DNA of 64,000 bases from Bagarius yarrelli (Eukaryota > Chordata > Actinopteri > Siluriformes > Sisoridae): contig VCAZ01000008.1 of assembly GCA_005784505.1 (NCBI GenBank), positions 8,576,763 through 8,640,762 of the forward strand. Reading direction: 5' to 3'. Within the stretch, counting starts at the first letter, position 1, and each line of letters starts with the position of its first letter. The notes below the pieces were generated by a model. It searched no databases and was not told where the DNA came from. It saw nothing but the letters and a program-made list of their open reading frames with translations. A program made the translations under genes and the position numbers. This document shows, in pieces, positions 56,630 to 64,000 of this stretch.

Positions 56630-56881
56630 AGATTAAACACCTCTCCCACCATCGCAACAACTCTGCCAACGTTTATAAAATAATATGAAAGTTGGAGGAT
56701 AATCTGTCTGATCAGATATGTGCCGAACGCCATCTGTTCTGCCAGCTCTCGCTTATATAATGTGTTTGTGTCCTGTGAGGACACGAGTGTCTCCTACAGC
56801 CCACGTCTGATAGCATGGTAACAGCTAGTGCCAGTGAGAACACGGAAACGTGTCAAACAACAAGACGGGTCTCGTTGTTGG

Positions 56882-57000
56882 AAAGGTGGTAGCTCAGTGG
56901 TTAAGGTGTTGGATTGCTAACCAGAAGATTGTGGGTTTGATTCCCAGCAAGGCCCATAACCTTAATTGTTAGATAAAATTGCTCAGTATAAATAAAATGT
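56882..57000 (+). mobile_element. SINE A copy, internally deleted
   Basis: 'aaggtggtagctcagtggtt', 'gattgctaaccagaagattg', 'gtgggtttgattcccagcaa', then directly 'ggcccataacctta'. Tail missing. Confidence 0.75.
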
Positions 57001-57804
57001 GTAACTTTTAACAAATCTCTGGACACTGACTCCCCTTTCTGCCCCCTTCCTCAAGGATATGTTTTAAACTTATTTGGGTGGTGCAAACAAACAGAAAACT
57101 CAAACTGTTAATACATTTATAAATGTATACATTTTTTGATAAATTTATTAACAAAAACAAAATACTCCATCAAATAATTTAGCCATTTCTATTAATCAGA
57201 TTCTAAGATAAAGACTGTAATACTAATGTTGTCCACTAGGCAAAAACAATAAAAGACATGATTTACATCGCAACGGTCCAATCAAGTGAAACCAAAAATA
57301 TAAAAACAAAATTGATTCGCTAATAACAAAAGTAGAAGGGGTCCGGGGTCACCCAATTAGATCTCACACTCAAATCACATCCTTTTTAAAAGTTTACAAA
57401 CCTACGTAACACATGTTTGTCCAGCCTACCCACAAACACAATATATTTTTGTTTTAGTACTTGTATTTTTCTTGCATAGTACAACGAGATAGTTCTATTT
57501 TTTTAGTATTTTGTGATTATATATATATATATAAAACTTAATGTAAACATGTTAAGTAGCTATCTTCTCTTGGCGGAGCTGGGGGCGCACCCCAGTGCCT
57601 CGTATTTACCGGCCGCCACTGGTTAAAGTAATTCCTCTTTAATCCAACATATCAAAACATACACTCAGGAGTAAGAGGCATCTGCAAGCTGATTTGCACG
57701 CTAGCTTCATGAAAGCTGGCGCTGTTTTTACGCATCTCAGGCTTATCTCTCTCTTTCCACCCTCCTCCCCTGTTGATAATTGGGTCACTGCATTTCTTAA
57801 ACAT
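57001..57804. other. No gene recognised
   Basis: 57570-57625 ('ggggcgcaccccagtgcct', 'accggccgccactgg') is GC-rich in an AT-rich setting and resembles DNA transposon termini; no partner was found. Confidence 0.4.
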
Positions 57805-58003
57805 CTGTGTGTAAGTGTGTGTGTGTGTGTGTGTGTGTGTTTTGGTGGCTTGAGAAAGAGTCAGTGCTTCTTTTTCTCCAGAAATCTTTTTCTTTTGCCT
57901 GTAAAATACTGTTCTGGTTATATGGTTTGCTTGCTAAGCTGTCTTCCAAACATTCAGCATTCACACACACACACACGCACACGCACACACACACACGCAC
58001 ACA
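57805..58003. repeat. Paired (GT)n ... (CA)n arrays
   Basis: GT 57805-57841 and CA with CGCACA variants 57961-58003, 119 bp apart. Four overlapping open frames here are array artefacts. Confidence 0.9.
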
Positions 58004-58449
58004 GCTTTTTGTTTCTTTTTTTATGTGTTTGTGTTTGTCTATGTGGAAAAAACTGGAAAAAATAGTGAGAGACAAAATTCCCTTCAATACTTGAATAGGC
58101 CTGATTTCATAATTACCCATGAGATAATTATTATAATTTTATTGCTGGCTTCAGTTTTTTTACTAAAAGTAGAACAAAAGCAAGAGATTTTTTATTTTTC
58201 CCACAAAAGTGAATGTAGAATCTTTTTCTGTTCATTAAAATTTATTTGCTATCTTTCTGTAATATATCCATACAAGAATATGAATAAAATCTTTTTTATT
58301 TCCTTTAAAAGGAACTGAAATGATAGGAAATAAAAATTGACTCTCTTCATGTACTAAAGGGTTACATAAACTAGAAAACTTGTAAAACTGACAAAATGGA
58401 TTATATGATGAAGATAATATGGCTTTGTATTAAGAGAACAGGTGTGCAC
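58004..58449. other. No gene recognised
   Basis: AT-rich unique sequence up to the minisatellite. Confidence 0.5.
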
Positions 58450-59887
58450 AGAATTAATCTGAAACCCAACGGAAAACAAGCTGAAACACAAGGAAATTAA
58501 CTCGAAACACGACGGAATCAATCCAAAACACAATCGAAACAAATCGAAACAAAACGGAATTAAGGTAACACATAACAGAAACAAACCGAAACACAACAGA
58601 ATCAAACCGAAACACAACAGGATCAAACCGGAACGCAACAGAATCAACCTGAAACACAACAATCAAACCGAATCAAACCGAAACAACAGAATCAACGGAA
58701 CACAAGGAATCACAAAAACCATCAAAACACAAAACACTTAAACGAATCAAACGAACAATCAAACCGAAACACAACTCAACAGAAGAATCCAAACAAACAA
58801 CAAACAAGAACAAACAGAAACACAAACACAAACATAATCAACGAAACCGACAAAAGAATCAACTTAAAACACAACAGAATCAAACCAACGAAACAAACAA
58901 AGAATCAAACAAACTCCCAACAAAATCAAAAAACCAACAGAATCAAACCGAAACACAACAGATTCAACTTAAAACACAACGGAATCAAACCGAAAACACA
59001 CAAATCAGAAAAATTCAAACAAAACACAAACAGAATCAACCGAAACACAAAGAATCAAAACAAAAAACACATCAGAACAAAGAAAACAAAACACAAACAC
59101 AACAGAACACAACAGAATCAACCGAAACACAACAGATTCAACTTAAAACACAAACAAAACCGAATCAAACCGAAACACAACAGAATCAAACCGATCAAAC
59201 AAACGAACAAAAACAAAACAGATCAACTTAAAAACACGAAACACAACAGAATCAACCGAAACACAAACAAACACAACAGAATCAACCGAAACACAAAAGA
59301 ATCAACTCAAAACACAACAGAACAATCAAACCGAAACACAAAAGAATCAACTTAACTTAAACACAACAGAATCAAAAACTGAACACAAAGGAATCAAACA
59401 AAAACACATCAGAAACAAGCTAAAACACAACAAAACAAACATAATCCAACCGAACACAAACAGAATCAAACCGAAAACACAACAGATTCAACTTAAAACA
59501 CACAGAATCAAACCGAAACACAACAGAATCACTTAAAACACAACAGAATCAAACCGAAACACAACAGAATCAACTTAAAACACAACAGAATCAAACCGAA
59601 ACACAAAAGAATCAACTTAAAACACAACAGAATCAAACTGAACACAAAGGAATCAAACAAAAACACATCAGAAACAAGCTAAAACACAACAAAACAAGAA
59701 CACAACAGAATCAAACCGAAACACAACAGATTCAACTTAAAACACAACGGAATCAAACCGAAACATAAGAAAATCAAATTGAAACACAACAGAATCAAAC
59801 ATTAAAACAAAAAAGAATCAGACCGGAAAACAACGGAAACAAGCCGAAACACAACAGAATCAAACAAAAACACAACAGAATCAAGCT
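58450..59887. repeat. 21-bp minisatellite with higher-order structure
   Basis: Basic unit aacacaacagaatcaaaccg plus one a (21 bp), with an alternate form in which 'accga' becomes 'cttaa'. The two forms alternate regularly at 59500-59620, giving a 42-bp double unit. A longer block containing 'gaacacaaaggaatcaaaca' starts at 59381 and again at 59640, a 259-bp spacing. Because 21 is divisible by three, the complementary strand stays open in phase at the left edge (VVFRFDS repeats, 58454-58666). This is not evidence of a gene. Confidence 0.95.
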
Positions 59888-59989
59888 GGTAGATACTGTA
59901 ATTTATGTTAAAATTGTATTCATATCTTTATTTTGATTGGTCAGAAGGTGTTGAGTGATTTTGCTACATACTTTGTTCAGACATTTAGA

Positions 59990-60265
59990 CATTCAGCGGT
60001 TTATAAAATGAATGATGTCATTTCTAATATAACCTCTAATGGAATACTAATGTAATAGCAGAGTTTTGTAATTGTCTGAGGTAAATCTGTGACTTTTTAT
60101 ATTCTCTGAAATGGGATAGTCTTCAGGGCGGAGAACATTGCGATATTATGGTAATTTCAACAGCTGTTTAATTAGAGACAGAAAAAAGAACAGCTGGCGA
60201 GGGAGTGACTATTACCAGCTGTTATAATGCAAGTGACAACATGAACTTTATAGTTATCAGACATG
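59990..60265. promoter_or_regulatory. Candidate regulatory block with three E-boxes
   Basis: CAGCTG occurs at 60161-60166, 60191-60196 and 60216-60221, with TTTAATTAG directly after the first. Unique sequence, no frame. CAGCTG is the E-box type favoured by several bHLH factors. Confidence 0.35.
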
Positions 60266-60859
60266 GACATTCTATAGGAGTAAATAATAAAAATCAAATG
60301 GATAAAATAAGCAGGTTGTTTTCTAGTAGCAAAAATAGCTAATGCTGGATAATTTCATTAGTTGATTTTTTTAGTTGCTGTTTATGGAATATATATTGTA
60401 CATTTCTATCTATTTGTCCTTCCATAAAATCTTGAAGGTCTCACGGCAAACAAACCAAATCAACTTTGGTTTACGTTTGATGAAGGCTGTCGAAGTTTGT
60501 TGTAATTCTGGATGATCCACTACCCTTGAAGTCAGAGATAAATTAGCTTTTATAAGTGGTCAATAAATATGAATCCATTCCTACGGTTCAAAGCAGTAAC
60601 TATGAAGCTACGCCGCGCAACCGATCGCTATCGGCTATTCAATTATGTACAAGGTATGAGTAAATTTTTTCTGAAAGTTCAATTTTATGCATTGAAGCTT
60701 GTTTAATGTCTGATCAAAGTATGTTTTATGTGTTCACGTTGAAGCACTGCCTTCGGGCTTCAAGGCTGCGTTAATATATGTATAGAAACTTTTTTTTTTT
60801 TTTTTTTAATTCACTCTAATGATCAGAAAAGTAAGCAGATGCAGAATTAGGTGTACTGT
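60266..60859. other. No gene recognised
   Basis: AT-rich unique sequence with a T-tract near 60790-60808. Confidence 0.5.
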
Positions 60860-61240
60860 GGGTTATCACTTCTCTCACTCTCTCTCCTTTCATTAGCCCT
60901 CCAACTCATTAAAATTCTAATTATATTTGGTGCACAGACGACTTTCAGTCTTTTTTTTTTTTTATTCCTGTTCATGCAGTTTTCCATCTCTTTGTCTTTT
61001 AAATGTTAATATTATGGGAGGAAATGCCCATTAATGAGATAGCAGCGGGGGTGCTCATGCTGGATTGCTGCCGAGCAAAGTGTGAACCATGTATTCATCC
61101 GAATCTGCTGTGCTAACTGCTGAAACTCGCCGTGTAATACTCAGACCTCACTGGAAATGGATTTTAGCATTAGTTCACTTAATGCATGTTAATTAGCTTT
61201 TAATAAACTGCTGCTTATGGCTTAAGTACGGCATGTAAAC
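60860..61240. promoter_or_regulatory. Candidate non-coding regulatory block
   Basis: Long repeat-free block rich in homeodomain-type words: 'ctaattatatttgg' near 60918, 'cccattaatgagat' near 61028, 'gcatgttaattagctttt' near 61184. Between them is a GC-richer stretch ('gatagcagcgggggtgctca'). No frame is sustained. Among the best regulatory candidates here. Confidence 0.4.
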
Positions 61241-61245
61241 CGTGC

Positions 61246-61465
61246 TTTTTTTTTTTTTTTTTTTTTTTTTAACGTTTATTCAAAACGACTTAACAACCGA
61301 GGCAGGATTCGATCCAAGCGTATAGCTGAGGAGTTTGGCAATCAATTGAGTTGAGACATAGAAAACAAATCACGGAGAGGAAACGTGACATGAGTGGCCT
61401 TGCTCAAGGCCAAATCGCTGTTTTACGGACGGCTCTGGGATTTGAACTTGCAACCTTTTGTTCTG
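61246..61465 (-). mobile_element. Retroposon with poly(A), minus orientation
   Basis: Reading on the minus strand: 'ggttgcaagttcaaatccca' (tRNA B-box-like), then 'ggccttgagcaaggccac', ending 'gaataaacgtt' followed by A25 (T25 at 61246-61270 on +). The order of a tRNA-like head, AATAAA and a poly(A) run is the signature of a retroposed transcript. The family differs from SINEs A-C and is represented once. Confidence 0.55.
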
Positions 61466-61730
61466 TATTGATTTTTAAATGAGGTGAGACGCTGAATAAA
61501 AAAATATCAATTTATGCAACATTTTAGTTGTTATGGAGAATTTTAACATCCTTCTGTTTTAATAATACTATAAAGAATCCACATTAGAGGCATAGCAACA
61601 ACAATATTCTACTCAAGAGTTTTATTCATAAGGCTAAACTAGCTGACTTAAAATAAAACTTACTTATATATAAAATCATTATTCCAATAAATATTGGTGC
61701 CAGTAACACTTTACTTAAGATGAGTGCATA

Positions 61731-61960
61731 TAAAGTGTTGCCTCTCTTTTTCAGTTATACTGCTATAGCTAATCTTGCTGGAGTCCCCATCTATACAATG
61801 TGCCAATCACTGTCATCCAGATGAGGATGGGTTCTCTCCTGAGTCTGGTTCCTCTCAAGGTTTCTTCCTACTTCATGTCAGGAATTTGTTTCTTGCCACA
61901 GTCCCCAGCGGCTTGCTCATTAGGGACAAACTTTATTAGCATAATAGCTAAATAAATATG
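61731..61960 (+). mobile_element. Repeat family D copy 2 (LINE-tail-like)
   Basis: 'tccagatgaggatgggttct', 'ggttcctctcaaggtttctt', 'gtttcttgccacagtcccca', 'ggcttgctcattagggacaa'. It is the 5' extension of the sequence at 25460-25607, but its 3' tandem tail is missing. A widespread teleost repeat; class inferred. Confidence 0.6.
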
Positions 61961-62104
61961 TTTTAAGCCTAAATCTAGGTTCAGCTAGAAAAAAGGCCTG
62001 GTCATACCATAGTTTACACCTTGACCTTGGGACTTCCAGTAAAAGTTGATTTGATGACCTCAAAACCCTATTTGGCTGATTTAAAGCATCTTATCTCAGC
62101 CACA

Positions 62105-62350
62105 TGAGAGGCGAAAGCAACAAGAAACCAAAACTCAAAATATACAAAATAGAGAAAAAAAAACCTTGGGAGAAACCAGGTTCAGTCGGGGGGTCAGTTC
62201 TTCTCTGACCAGACAAACCAACAGGTTATTCAATGCTGCAGTAAAGTTTTCGTGATCTTGTCTGGATGGCCGTCTAGAAGACAAGGTCATCACTAAGAAA
62301 CTGCATCTGGGGCTTATTGTCTCTTTGCCGATCTGCCAACTGGGCAAGTC
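62105..62350 (-). mobile_element. Repeat family F copy 3, minus orientation
   Basis: 'gggagaaaccaggttcagtc', 'gtcagttcttctctgaccag', 'ggatggccgtctagaagaca', 'ttgtctctttgccgatctgc'. Corresponds to the middle of the copy at 48.6 kb; both ends missing. Confidence 0.65.
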
Positions 62351-63009
62351 TTTAACTATTAATTTACAGATGGTGACATGAGCTCCACATTTATGCATAC
62401 TTAATTAGGCATTATTACAAAGTGAATTGTTAAAAATGCACTTAAGTGCGTTGAGATATATTGTCATTAAAGTGTACTCTATTAAAGTACACTTAAATAG
62501 CTTTTTATTTTAATTTTAAGTGTACTTTTCCAAGTATAAATACAAAAAAATACTCTTTCAATACAATTAAAAAACAGTTTTTACATACACTGTAATAACA
62601 CTGTAATAACACTTTAATAACAAATTTGTAAGGTATTAATGACAATTTCTCATTTTTGTAACGATCACACTATGTTTCATTATTTCTGATCTTCCAAGTC
62701 CACCAACTACAGATACAGATAATAGCTGTATCCTAGCGATACCTTCTTTTATAAGATTCTTCTAGTAGTGTCTTCTTTCAGGACAGATGTGTCAGATGAT
62801 CAACTGGGAGTAATTACTGACAGCGAGACTTCATAAAGCCTGTGTGTCTGTGTGTATAAGTGTGTACCTATAAAGTCAAAGTCTTCAAGCTTTTCCACAG
62901 AGGTTTTGACTTTCTGAAGTTGTGACATCTGTTTCTATCCAATCTTTCTGCATTCGCACCATATGCACAGAACAGTAGTCCTCAGGCTTGTCTTTCCATC
63001 CCCCCCCAC
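62351..63009. other. No gene or repeat recognised
   Basis: AT-rich; 'actgtaataacactgtaata' shows a small local duplication near 62590. Confidence 0.5.
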
Positions 63010-63405
63010 ACACTCTTCTTACTATTGCACCAGCACTTTATTGCATTTACTGCATTTCAGATGTCATTTTCAATTTTCTATGTGCACTTTGTAATGCTAT
63101 GCTCTTATACCCTGCTAATTATAGTGCAACGGAATCTCCGAGAATTTGCGCAGTCCCTTTTATTTAGCTTTGCACAATTATGTGATCTTGATTGTCCTGG
63201 TGTGTCAAATTAAGCCTTGATTTTAATTCTAATTTGGTCAGTTTCGAAAATGGACACATTACAAATGGCTGCGTTTAAATATGATGTGCTATAAGTAGGC
63301 AGCAATTTCTAATTAATTGCCCTAATGATTTTCTATTTAAGTGCCAGATAATCAGATGATTCTTTGACATGTCTAAATCTGGTGGTTTTTTAATGCGATA
63401 TTTGA
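63010..63405. promoter_or_regulatory. Candidate non-coding regulatory block
   Basis: Repeat-free with TAATTAATTG at 63310-63319, 'ccctgctaattatagtgc' near 63112, and 'gccctaatgattttctattt'. A 62-codon frame (63025-63213) has no domain. Enhancer-like by texture; conservation untested. Confidence 0.35.
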
Positions 63406-64000
63406 TAGTCTTTTGCGATTGTTGCTAGTCAGACTGTATGAACATGATCCCCGTGTCACACTGTAGTATCTCAGTTGTCATAATGTCAGACTGTACGACA
63501 GTCAAGACGCGTCAAAAACCGACACAAACAAGAAAACTCGTCTGGAGTTTTACGTCATTAATCCGTGACACATTCAGTAATCCACATTTTCTTGCTAAAC
63601 AGTAGCTAACAACAAACAGCAGTGATGTCAGCAGGAGACGTCATACAAACATTTCCTTTTTGTCTATAAGGTTCTCTTCTTGCTGCTCTGTCCAACAAAC
63701 TTGTTTCCAAAATTTCCTGGTAGTTTGTAGTTGTCACGGTATTGGCGTAGTTAGGTTCTGCGTTTCTATTGGTTCTTGGTTTGGTAAACACATCAAACTA
63801 GAGAATAGAGATAAGAGATTTTATCGTAAGATTATCAGAATTTTTTAAGATTTCAGAATTCGTCTTGCACCACCAAATTGTGTCCAGTGAAAGGCCAGAG
63901 TTACAGTGTGAGTGTTCTCATCAGAGTCATCAGTTGAAAATAATGTGCTTGTCTATGAGACAACAATGAATAAATGATAGTGAAAATCCCTTCTGACTGG
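63406..64000. other. No gene or repeat recognised
   Basis: Unique sequence to the right edge of the window. Confidence 0.5.

Noticed and set aside
57694..58120. Overlapping 95-123 codon frames on both strands
   Set aside because: Created by the (GT)n and (CA)n arrays, which stay open in several frames.
58354..58666. Repetitive frames with a seven-residue FRFDSVV period on the minus strand
   Set aside because: The 21-bp minisatellite unit is a multiple of three, so the frame is kept open by repetition; the phase is lost further along the array.
58450..59887. CRISPR-like array of regular short repeats
   Set aside because: Units are contiguous with no unique spacers, and the DNA is eukaryotic.

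Overview
This window looks like intergenic or intronic DNA from a ray-finned fish. I see no protein-coding gene of the host, no rRNA or tRNA gene and no CRISPR array. The base composition is AT-rich, with dozens of (GT)n/(CA)n, (AT)n, (ATT)n and (ATCT)n arrays. Most recognisable sequence is debris of teleost mobile elements. A catfish or other otophysan is my best guess from the repeat mix; that is an inference from general knowledge and was not tested.

Repeat inventory. I labelled families by comparing copies within the window. SINE A has a tRNA-Ser(GCT)-like head and an L2-type tail ('gtaagtcgctctggataag'), with about 23 copies and fragments. SINE B has a body reading 'gctatgatacagc' on the + strand, with six copies. 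SINE C has a tRNA-like head and a (GAAT)n tail, with four copies; one is flanked by a perfect 13-bp target-site duplication. Tc1-like sequence comprises a decayed transposase gene (about 19.9-21.4 kb) and several short derivatives. Non-LTR LINE relics are an L2 3' end, an RTE-like C-terminus and an L1-like C-terminus. There are also hAT-like and other inverted-repeat elements, a fold-back element at 46.6-47.4 kb, a GGGCC-rich element at 27.4-28.0 kb, and two LINE-tail-like families (D and F).

Layout. 0-6.4 kb: candidate regulatory DNA and old repeats. 6.6-10.8 kb: cluster of SINE, LINE and Tc1 pieces. 11-16 kb: mostly unique, with two candidate regulatory blocks. 16-26 kb: dense repeats, including a nested Tc1/L2 composite. 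26-36 kb: inverted-repeat elements, SINEs and candidate regulatory blocks. 36-48 kb: mixed unique and repeat sequence. 48-57 kb: nested insertions and (AT)n arrays. 58.4-59.9 kb: a 21-bp minisatellite with higher-order structure. 60-64 kb: three unique blocks that look like non-coding regulatory DNA.

Interpretation. A gene-free interval with scattered homeodomain-rich, repeat-free islands is what the regulatory landscape around a developmental gene looks like. No target gene can be named, and conservation was not tested. The most useful leads are two nested transposon insertions, two exact target-site duplications, a non-random pairing of (GT)n with (CA)n arrays, three exact PBX-MEIS-type decamers, and the minisatellite with a noisy middle.
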